64,000 nt of DNA, taken from the NCBI RefSeq assembly GCF_000376885.1, contig NZ_AQXR01000011.1, forward strand, positions 372,001 to 436,000, read 5' to 3'. The notes beneath the pieces are model-generated. The model saw nothing but the letters and a program-made list of their open reading frames with translations. It had not been told where the DNA came from and searched no databases. Positions within the stretch are counted from its first letter, which is position 1, and each line of letters starts with the position of its first letter. Of this stretch, positions 27,993 to 35,629 are shown in pieces. The translations under genes were made by a program, and so were the position numbers. Source of the DNA: Alloscardovia criceti DSM 17774 (GTDB taxonomy: Bacteria > Actinomycetota > Actinomycetes > Actinomycetales > Bifidobacteriaceae).

Positions 27993-29102
27993 ATGGCACA
28001 GAATGTGCACACTCAGAAGACCAGCGACTCTGGCGTATCTATCTGGCTCGACGATTTGAGCCGTACCCGCATCGAGTCCGGATCTTTGCAGGATCTTATT
28101 GCAAACAAGAACGTTGTTGGTGTAACCACTAACCCATCTATCTTCCAGAAGGCTTTGAGCCAGGTTGGTCCATACGACGCACAGTTGAAGGAGCTCGGCA
28201 AGGTAGACGTCGAGACTGCAATTCGCGAATTGACCACAACCGACGTTCGTAACGCTACAGATATCTTCCGCGAGATTGCTGAAGCAACCGATTTCGTGAA
28301 CGGTCGCGTTTCCATCGAAGTAGATCCACGCCTCGCACACGACACCGAGAACACGGAAAAGCAGGCTGTGGAATTGTGGGAAAAGGTCAATCGTCCAAAC
28401 GCCATGATCAAGATTCCTGCAACTCTCGAAGGTTTGCCAGCCATCACCGCTACCCTCGCTAAGGGTATCTCTGTAAACGTAACCTTGATCTTCTCCATCG
28501 AGCGTTACGAGCAGGTTATCGACGCTTACATCGAAGGTATCAAGCAGGCACACGCTAACGGTCACGACCTCACCAAGATCGCTTCCGTAGCTTCCTTCTT
28601 CGTATCCCGCGTTGATACTGCAGTAGACAAGCTCCTCGAAGAAATCGGTACCGACGAAGCTAACGCTCTCGAAGGTAAGGCAGCTGTGGCTAACGCACGC
28701 ATCGCTTACGAACTCTTCGAAAACAAGTTCGCCAACGATCCAGCATGGGCAGAGCTCGAGGCTGCAGGCGCAAAGCGTCAGCGTCCACTGTGGGCTTCCA
28801 CTGGTACCAAGAATCCTGCATATTCCCCATCTAAGTATGTAGACGAACTCGTGGCAGAAGATGTAGTAAACACTATGCCAGAGAAGACGCTCGACGCTCT
28901 TGCTGAGCAGGGTAACGGCGCTCCTTCCATCAAGGGCACCTACGAAGAGTCTCACGCTGTGATGAACAAGCTCGCTGAGCTCGGCATCGACATCAAGCAG
29001 GTTACCGACAAGCTCGAGGCTGATGGTGTTGCAGCATTCATCAAGTCTTGGGATTCTGTGATTGCTGATGTTCAGGCCGGTATTGACCGCGTGAACGCAT
29101 AA
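27993..29102 (+). CDS. tal: Transaldolase
   Basis: Transfers dihydroxyacetone units between sedoheptulose-7-P/glyceraldehyde-3-P and fructose-6-P/erythrose-4-P. The 369-residue protein is the longer actinobacterial TAL type. VTTNPSIFQ is at about 44-52, the Schiff-base lysine is Lys140 (AMIKIPAT), and WASTGTKNP is downstream. Strong AAGGAG ribosome binding site. It follows tkt by 74 bp in the same direction, giving the non-oxidative pentose-phosphate pair, and ends in a strong terminator. Confidence 0.97.
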   Translation: MAQNVHTQKTSDSGVSIWLDDLSRTRIESGSLQDLIANKNVVGVTTNPSIFQKALSQVGPYDAQLKELGKVDVETAIRELTTTDVRNATDIFREIAEATDFVNGRVSIEVDPRLAHDTENTEKQAVELWEKVNRPNAMIKIPATLEGLPAITATLAKGISVNVTLIFSIERYEQVIDAYIEGIKQAHANGHDLTKIASVASFFVSRVDTAVDKLLEEIGTDEANALEGKAAVANARIAYELFENKFANDPAWAELEAAGAKRQRPLWASTGTKNPAYSPSKYVDELVAEDVVNTMPEKTLDALAEQGNGAPSIKGTYEESHAVMNKLAELGIDIKQVTDKLEADGVAAFIKSWDSVIADVQAGIDRVNA

Positions 29103-29134
29103 CTTAAGTGACGCTTAAGTTTTTCTTATATAGA

Positions 29135-29170
29135 AAGGGACTGCTCCACTTGTGTGGGCAGTCCCTTTTT
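29135..29170 (+). terminator. Rho-independent terminator of tal
   Basis: AAAGGGACTGCTCCAC pairs with GTGGGCAGTCCCTTT over a short loop (one G-U type mismatch region), followed by a T-run. Confidence 0.9.
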
Positions 29171-29173
29171 TGC

Positions 29174-29263
29174 GTATCTTGCTAAATTCTGATGTCTATA
29201 ACCTAGGGGCCGAGATGGCAGGAACACTTCCGCCGGGACCCTCTGCCTAAGCGTGTACCGGCA
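29174..29263. other. Unassigned G+C-rich segment between two terminators
   Basis: About 90 bp between the tal terminator (plus strand) and the terminator of the small membrane protein gene (minus strand). It can fold (GGCAG/CTGCC around CTTCCGCCGGGACC) but matches no RNA class I recognise, and no promoter is convincing. Confidence 0.3.
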
Positions 29264-29294
29264 TAAAAAAACTCGGTAAACCGATATACCGAGT
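29264..29294 (-). terminator. Terminator of the DUF2798-like gene
   Basis: On the minus strand ACTCGGTA pairs with TACCGAGT over an 8-nt loop, followed by seven T. Confidence 0.85.
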
Positions 29295-29332
29295 TAAATA
29301 CATACGGGGTTTATAGTTCCCGCAAAGATGCG

Positions 29333-29761
29333 CTAGCGCTTAAAAATCCTTCGTACCGTAGGACCCACAATGAGCAAAGATGCAGGCAGCGATACGATGA
29401 TGGAGGTCGCCCATGACGTTGGATAGCTTATGAAAGTGATTTGTGCATGCGCGAAAATCATACCAATAAGAGACATGCAGGTCGTCATGCACAGCGTGGT
29501 AGCGATAGACGTTGCTAAACCGGTCAAATGAGGCTTATGCGTAGAAATACGGGTTACATTCACTGCTCGCTGTGCAATAGGACGTGCGATGAAAGTGCTC
29601 AGCAGGAGTGCAATAATCCAAGTGCGGGCGAAGGTGAGCATCCATGGGAATACGGATAATGTTCGGGTTGCGAGATACATACGGTAGGTACTCATGATAA
29701 GAACCATGCCTGTGGTCATGGCGAGGCTAAAGAGAATGCGTTCTTTTTTCGATTGATCCAT
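29333..29761 (-). CDS. DUF2798-like small membrane protein
   Basis: A 142-residue membrane protein with four hydrophobic helices in two similar halves. Each half ends in a charged loop of the type seen in DUF2798 proteins (FIARPIAQRAV in the first, VGPTVRRIFKR in the second). The function is unknown. It stands alone, divergent from nothing, with its own terminator downstream. The family call rests on this repeated layout and is not certain. The ATG at 29761 (MDQSKKERIL) has AGAAAGAAG upstream. Confidence 0.65.
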   Translation of the reverse strand: MDQSKKERILFSLAMTTGMVLIMSTYRMYLATRTLSVFPWMLTFARTWIIALLLSTFIARPIAQRAVNVTRISTHKPHLTGLATSIATTLCMTTCMSLIGMIFAHAQITFISYPTSWATSIIVSLPASLLIVGPTVRRIFKR

Positions 29762-30099
29762 ATATCTTCTTTCTCATACTGTTGTAGGTGTGACGTGGAA
29801 GCACTCCAACTACGCTCATGACTTACCTTCAGGTACACAAACTGGGGCCTAGTCTCTTGAAATATACGAGAGCATAGAAAAATCCTTGATTTTCGCATGA
29901 ATTGCGATTAAAACCTGGTCAAGGATAGTGGGAAGAACTTCCGAATATTTTCATCATAGGACGTGCACCGGATAAAGAGCAATCTTGTTTTGTTCCTATT
30001 TCCCGAGCACACATGAGATGCGGTGGTAGAAGCAAAAATAAAGGGTGTCCCCTCATCCATACTAGATGAAAAGACACCCTGCTTGAAGCGTTATGAAAC
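29762..30099. other. 338-bp intergenic region
   Basis: Between the DUF2798-like gene and secG, both on the minus strand. It contains the secG terminator (30034-30080) and a nested hairpin (TCCTTGA 29883-29889 with TCAAGGA 29919-29925, enclosing TCGCA-TGAAT-TGCGA). No coding region is convincing; the rest presumably holds the promoter of the small membrane protein. Confidence 0.45.
30034..30080 (-). terminator. Rho-independent terminator of secG
   Basis: On the minus strand AGGGTGTC pairs with GACACCCT, with an inner TCATC/GATGA stem, followed by TTTATTTTT. Confidence 0.88.
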
Positions 30100-30360
30100 T
30101 TATGCTCCCCAGCCGTTCTTAACCATAAAGTCAAGGAAAATAATCAGAGCAATCCACAGCAAAGCGATGAACACTGTGATTCTATTCAAGTTACGCTCTG
30201 CCACACCTGAGGTTCCAGCATTTGCGGAAATACCGCCGCCGAACATATCGGACAGACCGCCACCCTTACCCTTGTGCATAAGAATCAATGCGGTAAGCAT
30301 AACACTCAAAATAACTACAATCACTTCAAGCGTGACCTTGAGAACGAACAACCAGTTCAT
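30100..30360 (-). CDS. secG: Preprotein translocase subunit SecG
   Basis: Small membrane subunit of the SecYEG channel. Its 86 residues form two transmembrane helices (about 5-26 and 60-80) joined by the typical KGKGGGLSDMFGGG loop. It lies 99 bp after tpiA in the pgk-tpiA-secG order found in many actinobacteria. Followed by a clear terminator. Confidence 0.95.
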   Translation of the reverse strand: MNWLFVLKVTLEVIVVILSVMLTALILMHKGKGGGLSDMFGGGISANAGTSGVAERNLNRITVFIALLWIALIIFLDFMVKNGWGA

Positions 30361-30459
30361 TGCACCTCCAATAAAAACTATTTATCAGAATACTATATGC
30401 CTTCGAAAATCCGTAGCCTGTGCCACGCAGTCTGTTCGATGCATCTCGGCTGGGATTGG

Positions 30460-31263
30460 CTAACGATTTTTGCCTGCTTTAGAGGTGAGACGAATAATTG
30501 TAGCAAATTCGTCTGCATCGAGGCTCGCTCCGCCCACGAGGAAGCCATCCATATCGCGGGCTTCATTCATGAGCAAAGTGGCATTATTCGCAGTGACAGA
30601 GCCTCCGTAGAGAATGCGCACCTTGTCCGCGGTTTCTGGCGAGTAAACGCGCGAAAAGTGGAGGCGAATGGCGGCTGCTGCGTCTTGTGCAGACTGTGGC
30701 GTGGCCACGAGGCCGGTGCCGATGGCCCATACAGGTTCGTAGGCGATGATGATTTTTTGCGCATCTGGTTCCGGCAAATCACGTGTAATATCGTCCACTT
30801 GGCCGACCGCATAATCCAGCTCAATGCCCTCGCGTCGTTCCTCGTAGCCCTCACCCACGCATAAGATGGGCGTCATGCCCGCTGCGAGTGCCGCGCGGAC
30901 CTGATCGACCATATTGGCGTCATCATCGGAATGATAACGGCGACGTTCCGAATGACCTACGAGCACGTAAGTGCATCCCAAAGCGGACAGCATATCTGCT
31001 GACACATCGCCGGTAAAGGCACCTTGTGCGGTAACAGAAACCGTCTGTGCACCGTAATCGATGTTGATATGATCGGCGTCTACAAGCACCTGCACGCTAC
31101 GAATAGAGGTAAAAGGTGGAAGAAGGGCGATTTCACAGCTGTCATAGTCAAAATTCGCATCGCGCAGCAACCACGCCAGCTTTTGCACAAAATACGTGGC
31201 CTCGCGATGATCCAAATTCATTTTCCAGTTGCCAACAACTAGAGGTGTTCTGGAATGTGCCAT
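30460..31263 (-). CDS. tpiA: Triosephosphate isomerase
   Basis: Interconverts dihydroxyacetone phosphate and glyceraldehyde-3-phosphate. The 267-residue TIM barrel shows Lys14 (GNWKMN), His104 (GHSERR) and catalytic Glu176 (AYEPVWAIGTG), with the phosphate-binding GGSV and GGASL loops. I start at the ATG giving MAHSRTPLVVGNWKMN; the 38 upstream in-frame residues have no family likeness. It lies 177 bp after pgk, with the pgk terminator in between, so it may have its own promoter. Confidence 0.96.
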   Translation of the reverse strand: MAHSRTPLVVGNWKMNLDHREATYFVQKLAWLLRDANFDYDSCEIALLPPFTSIRSVQVLVDADHINIDYGAQTVSVTAQGAFTGDVSADMLSALGCTYVLVGHSERRRYHSDDDANMVDQVRAALAAGMTPILCVGEGYEERREGIELDYAVGQVDDITRDLPEPDAQKIIIAYEPVWAIGTGLVATPQSAQDAAAAIRLHFSRVYSPETADKVRILYGGSVTANNATLLMNEARDMDGFLVGGASLDADEFATIIRLTSKAGKNR

Positions 31264-31384
31264 GTCATACTCACTCTCAAAAAGGTCTCTTCCCATATTG
31301 TAAAACACAATCGATACCATCCTGCATCGATACATTGTGCTGTGTATTCGCAAAAAACGCGGTAGATACAGATACACTCATATA

Positions 31385-31422
31385 AAAATGCAGCTCAACG
31401 CTGGGAAACAACGCTGAGCTGC
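31385..31422 (-). terminator. Terminator after pgk
   Basis: On the minus strand GCAGCTCA and TGAGCTGC close a hairpin with an inner GCGTTG-type pairing, followed by ATTTTTAT. Confidence 0.85.
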
Positions 31423-31440
31423 GAGGAGATTATGCCTAGA

Positions 31441-32640
31441 TTAGTCGAGCACGCTCAAACCTGGCAAAGTCTTGCCTTCGAGGAATTCGAGGGAAGCGCC
31501 GCCACCGGTAGAAATGTGGGAGAACTTGCTCTCATCGAAGCCCAGGTTACGCACTGCAGAAGCAGAATCTCCACCACCCACGATAGAGAATGCGCCATTC
31601 TCAGCAGTGGCATCAATCAAGCCCTGAGCAACTGCGCGAGTACCGCCTGCGAAGTTGTCAAACTCGAATACGCCCATAGGGCCATTCCATACAACGGTCT
31701 TAGAATCAACAATCTTGTCATGGAAGAGCTTCTGAGATTCTGGGCCAATGTCCAGACCAATCTTGTCCGCTGGAATCTGATCTGCAGGTACAGCTTCGAA
31801 CTTGGTATCTGCCTTGAACTCATCGGCTGCGAGAATATCGGTTGGAAGCACGATTTCTACGCCATTTTCCTTAGCGGTGTTCAAGTAGCCCTTAACGGTA
31901 TCAATCTGGTCTTCTTCCAGAAGAGACTTACCGACTTCGTAGCCCTGAGCCTTGAGGAAAGTGAAGACCATGCCGCCGCCGATAACGAGGCGATCTGCCT
32001 TGTTTAGCAGGTTGGAGATAACGCCGAGCTTGTCAGAAACCTTGGAACCACCGAGGACAACCGTCAATGGACGCTGTGGGTCGTTGGTTGCCTTGGACAG
32101 AGCTGTTACTTCCTTTTCTACGAGCAAGCCCGCAGCTGCTGGAAGATCTGTGGCTACATCATAGTTGGAGCCTTGTGCACGGTGCACAACGCCGAAACCA
32201 TCGGACACGAAAGCGTCACCCAGAGCCGCAATCTTCTTTGCATATGCAGCACGCTCGTCTGCATCCTTAGATGTTTCTTCTGGATTGAAACGCACGTTTT
32301 CGAGCAAGACGACATCACCATCGTTCATTGCTGCTACCTTAGCCTGAGCATCTTCGCCGTAGGTGTCCTTTGCAAGGGTTACTGGTGCGTCGAGCAATTC
32401 GCCCAAACGTGCTGCAACGGGAGCAAGGCTCAACTCTGGCACAACCTGGCCCTTTGGACGGCCCAGATGAGCCATGACGATAACCTTTGCCTTCTGATCA
32501 CGCAAAGCGTTGATGGTAGGCAATGCTGCACGGATGCGACCATCATCAGTGATAGTCGTGCCATCGAGTGGAACATTAAAGTCCGCACGCACAAGCACAC
32601 GCTTGCCGGACAAATCACCCAAATCTTTGAGAGTCTTCAT
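31441..32640 (-). CDS. pgk: Phosphoglycerate kinase
   Basis: Makes ATP from 1,3-bisphosphoglycerate in lower glycolysis. The 399-residue monomer shows the N-terminal [11 protein letters not shown] substrate loop, MAHLGRPKG, the hinge region [13 protein letters not shown] and the C-terminal nucleotide loop GGGDSASAV. Strong AGAAAGGAAG ribosome binding site. It sits 33 bp after whiA on the same strand. Codon bias suggests high expression. Confidence 0.97.
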   Translation of the reverse strand: MKTLKDLGDLSGKRVLVRADFNVPLDGTTITDDGRIRAALPTINALRDQKAKVIVMAHLGRPKGQVVPELSLAPVAARLGELLDAPVTLAKDTYGEDAQAKVAAMNDGDVVLLENVRFNPEETSKDADERAAYAKKIAALGDAFVSDGFGVVHRAQGSNYDVATDLPAAAGLLVEKEVTALSKATNDPQRPLTVVLGGSKVSDKLGVISNLLNKADRLVIGGGMVFTFLKAQGYEVGKSLLEEDQIDTVKGYLNTAKENGVEIVLPTDILAADEFKADTKFEAVPADQIPADKIGLDIGPESQKLFHDKIVDSKTVVWNGPMGVFEFDNFAGGTRAVAQGLIDATAENGAFSIVGGGDSASAVRNLGFDESKFSHISTGGGASLEFLEGKTLPGLSVLD

Positions 32641-32673
32641 TAGCTTCCTTTCTATTGTCGCTACTTATGAAGT

Positions 32674-33633
32674 TTAGTTCTTTTCCGCCTCGGCTGCACG
32701 TTGCTTTTCAACTTTGGTTGCCAGCTGGAGCAGTCGGCGGATTCGACCGGCTATGGCATCCTTCGTAATGGGAGGATTTGCTAGACGGCCAAGTTCTTCA
32801 AGGCTTGCATCACCGTGATCTAAGCGGAGCTGTCCGGCAGCACGCAGATTCTCAGGAATGTCATCGCCGAGAATCTCGAAGGCCTTACGCACCTTCTGGC
32901 TAGCCTCCACGGCTGCTTTTGCACTACGACGCATGTTTGCATCATCGAAGTTTGCTAAACGGTTGGCCTTGCCACGGGACTCGCCCTCTACGCGCTTACC
33001 GCTCCATTCACGGGCTGTAGTGGTGGCTCCCATAAGAATGAGCATACGCTCAATCACATCAGGATCGCTCAAACGTACGCGTACGGAGCTCATCACACGA
33101 TGTGGCTTAGCGGTAATACCCAATCGACGTGCGGCGATAATAAGATCGTTTACGGCCTCTACGCTTGGGCAGACAATTTCCATCATGCTGGATTTGCCCG
33201 GGTCGCTCAAACGACCTTTTGCCAAGAATGCGCCACGCCATGCGGCCTTGACCTGTGCAATATTTCCTTGAATATGCGCTGGTGCAATACCCGGAATTTC
33301 GCTCGAACGCTGGTCGAGCAAGCCTGTTTGCAGTGCCAGACGCTTTCCGTCACGGGTAACTGCTACCAGATAGAATTCCACAGGTTCACCAGTTGGCAGT
33401 GTCGACGTAGCTTTACGCAATTCTGCATCGTATCCCCAAATCTCTCGGATAGAGTTTTGAAGCCACAATGCGGCTGAGCGACTCGTAAATTGACCGGCAA
33501 TAATCGGAATATTCTTGACTACCTGGATTCCGCCACCAAAACGGAGCATTGTAGAAACTTGGGCTTGCTTTGCTAATGACGAGTCATCAGTAATTGCTGC
33601 GAGTTCGTTCTTGACCTCGTCGAGCAGTGACAC
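32674..33633 (-). CDS. whiA: WhiA-family DNA-binding regulator
   Basis: A 319-residue protein of the WhiA family, with an N-terminal LAGLIDADG-like domain ([15 protein letters not shown] marks the family) and a C-terminal helix-turn-helix (about 255-305: [20 protein letters not shown]). In Streptomyces it controls sporulation and cell division; in non-sporulating Gram-positives it links division and metabolism. It lies next to rapZ, as usual. The yvcK gene that commonly separates them is absent. Confidence 0.95.
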   Translation of the reverse strand: MSLLDEVKNELAAITDDSSLAKQAQVSTMLRFGGGIQVVKNIPIIAGQFTSRSAALWLQNSIREIWGYDAELRKATSTLPTGEPVEFYLVAVTRDGKRLALQTGLLDQRSSEIPGIAPAHIQGNIAQVKAAWRGAFLAKGRLSDPGKSSMMEIVCPSVEAVNDLIIAARRLGITAKPHRVMSSVRVRLSDPDVIERMLILMGATTTAREWSGKRVEGESRGKANRLANFDDANMRRSAKAAVEASQKVRKAFEILGDDIPENLRAAGQLRLDHGDASLEELGRLANPPITKDAIAGRIRRLLQLATKVEKQRAAEAEKN

Positions 33634-33712
33634 GGCGCCTCCTTGTAGGGTTGAAAGCTAATTATCCGAAAGATTAGTGTAACGACAACCTTGGATAGTT
33701 ATGAAAATATAA

Positions 33713-34663
33713 TTAATTATGATGGATTCGTTCGAGCTCACGTGCGGATACGGTTACCGTCAAGCCTTGCGCTTTCAAGCGTCGAGCCAGTTCTTGGCTC
33801 ATGGCTACAGACCTGTGCTGACCTCCGGTGCAGCCGATCGCAATTGTGACAAAATGCTTATCTTCGCGAGCATAACCATCAAGGGCAATGGACAAAGCCT
33901 GCTCATAGGCGTCCAAAAATTCGTGTGCCCCATTGCTAGACAGCACATAATCGCTGACGGGCTTATCCATACCCGTTAAATTACGCAGTTCTGGCACCCA
34001 GTACGGATTCGGTAAGAAACGCACATCCAACACAAAATCTGCATCAGAAGGTACGCCGTGCTTAAAGCCAAAGCTGAAAATATGGACATTCACGGTTTTT
34101 GCGCCGGTACCCACTAAAGATTCGTACAGCTGAGTAGAAAGCTGATGAATGCTGGTACGCGTGGTATCGATGATAACGTCGGCGCGTTCCTTGAGCACGG
34201 AGAGCAGCTCTCTTTCGGCGTGAATGCCGTCGATGAGCCTGCGACCATTTTGCAAAGGATGTGGTCGGCGTACAGATTCGTAACGTTGCACGAGCACTTC
34301 GTCACTGGCATCGAGGAAGATAATGCGCGTTTTTACGCCTAAATCCTCCAAATGAGCCAAAACTTGCGCTAAATCATCGAAGTACGAACGCGAGCGGACA
34401 TCAATTACCGCAGCGAGTTTATGTACTTTAGAACCGGAAGAAGTCATCATATCCACGAGCGGCACGAGCAGAAGTGGCGGCAGATTATCTACTACATACC
34501 AACCAATATCTTCTACGCTATCCGCTGCGCGTGAACGGCCAGCACCAGACATACCCGTAATGAGCAAAACTTCAAAATCGTCTGTGGACGATACTGTGTG
34601 CTCCTCATTCGATACTGAATTGCCTTGTAGCTGAGCCGGCTCCAATGAATTCATCTTCTCCAT
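33713..34663 (-). CDS. rapZ: RapZ/YvcJ-family nucleotide-binding protein
   Basis: A P-loop protein of the RapZ (YvcJ) family, which in E. coli is an RNase adapter and in Gram-positives has an unclear role. The Walker A GMSGAGRS is at about residues 37-44; the Lys-to-Arg change is usual in actinobacterial members. The C-terminal GCTGGQHRSV signature is present. I start at the ATG giving MEKMNSLEP (316 residues), 16 bp after the aroE stop. A TTG ten codons upstream is possible, as is a second ATG 12 bp downstream preceded by GGAG. Confidence 0.92.
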   Translation of the reverse strand: MEKMNSLEPAQLQGNSVSNEEHTVSSTDDFEVLLITGMSGAGRSRAADSVEDIGWYVVDNLPPLLLVPLVDMMTSSGSKVHKLAAVIDVRSRSYFDDLAQVLAHLEDLGVKTRIIFLDASDEVLVQRYESVRRPHPLQNGRRLIDGIHAERELLSVLKERADVIIDTTRTSIHQLSTQLYESLVGTGAKTVNVHIFSFGFKHGVPSDADFVLDVRFLPNPYWVPELRNLTGMDKPVSDYVLSSNGAHEFLDAYEQALSIALDGYAREDKHFVTIAIGCTGGQHRSVAMSQELARRLKAQGLTVTVSARELERIHHN

Positions 34664-34679
34664 AATGTATAGCTTAACC

Positions 34680-35597
34680 CTAGAGCTGTTCAATTAGAGC
34701 ATTTTTCATCTCTAAGAAAGCTTTGTCCATGATTTCTGAGACGTCCAAGCTGGTCATATAGGCTACCTGGGCTATGGCTTGGCGGAGCAACATGTGCTCT
34801 CCTCCCCTGACGTGGGCGCCCTTGAGCTCCATGCTGTGCATGAAATCGGTGGGGCGTGGATCGTAAATAACATCGAGGACATATGTACCGGTCACGTCAA
34901 GGTATGGTGGCAATTGTGCAACGTCTGCTGCGAGTGTATCTGTGGCATGCGCAGGCACTGCGGCGATAATAATATCCGCCTGCGGAATGAACCGGATTGC
35001 ATCGGACCAGGGTGCAACAGATATAGTGACCGTATCGGTCTGTGACGTGTGCGCTGCAGGATACTGTGTCATGAGCTTTGCCACGTGATGTGCTTGATCA
35101 TCCTGTACTGCACACACGGTGAAATCTCGTGCGCCCGTTTCCATCAGGGCGGCTATAGCCGAGGTGGCGGTCGAGCCTGAACCTAAAATCAGCACGCGTT
35201 TGTCGGAGCAATTATCGAGCAAAAATTCGTCATGGAAGGTGCGTTTAATGCCATCCACATCCGTGTTATACAAATGGATAAAAGGCAAAGCGCTATCGTG
35301 CGAGTTGGAGCGATTCCAGTCAAAAACTGCCGTATTTGCCACGCCTAAGAAGGCTACGCGTTCGTCTTGAGTATCGCCAAAACGCAAAGCCTCTTTTTTC
35401 AGTGGCATAGTCATACTGACGCCTGCCCAGGTTGAATCAATAGACTGGAAAAATGTACCCAAGGCGGCCTCTCGCACCTCCTGGCGACCGTACTCCCAAT
35501 CCGTTAAACCCAATGCCCGATAAGCGGCATTATGCAAGACGGGTGACAAAGAATGCGCAATAGGCGATCCGAGAACTGCTGCGTGATGTTGATTCAT
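34680..35597 (-). CDS. aroE: Shikimate dehydrogenase
   Basis: NADP-dependent reduction of 3-dehydroshikimate in aromatic amino-acid synthesis. The 305-residue protein shows the shikimate-binding SHSLSP-type motif (AHSLSPVLHNAA), the catalytic lysine loop (TMPLKKEA), NTDVDGI and the dinucleotide loop GSGSTATSA. It lies between uvrC and rapZ, as in other Bifidobacteriaceae. It is somewhat longer than typical AroE (270-290) through an extended loop near DWNRSNSHDSAL. Confidence 0.92.
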   Translation of the reverse strand: MNQHHAAVLGSPIAHSLSPVLHNAAYRALGLTDWEYGRQEVREAALGTFFQSIDSTWAGVSMTMPLKKEALRFGDTQDERVAFLGVANTAVFDWNRSNSHDSALPFIHLYNTDVDGIKRTFHDEFLLDNCSDKRVLILGSGSTATSAIAALMETGARDFTVCAVQDDQAHHVAKLMTQYPAAHTSQTDTVTISVAPWSDAIRFIPQADIIIAAVPAHATDTLAADVAQLPPYLDVTGTYVLDVIYDPRPTDFMHSMELKGAHVRGGEHMLLRQAIAQVAYMTSLDVSEIMDKAFLEMKNALIEQL

Positions 35598-35629
35598 ACC
35601 TTCATTATCCTTATAGACAGTGGACGTTT

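Noticed and set aside
25882-27999. A 705-codon open frame antisense to tkt, and a 346-codon frame antisense to tal (27915-28955)
   Set aside because: Both mirror highly expressed genes with biased codons, which removes stop codons from the opposite strand. The translated products are Cys/Ser-rich with no family likeness.
29174-29263. SRP RNA, ZTP or THF riboswitch
   Set aside because: I compared the segment with the signatures I remember (for SRP the GGTCCGGAAGGAAGCAG-type hairpin) and found no match on either strand.
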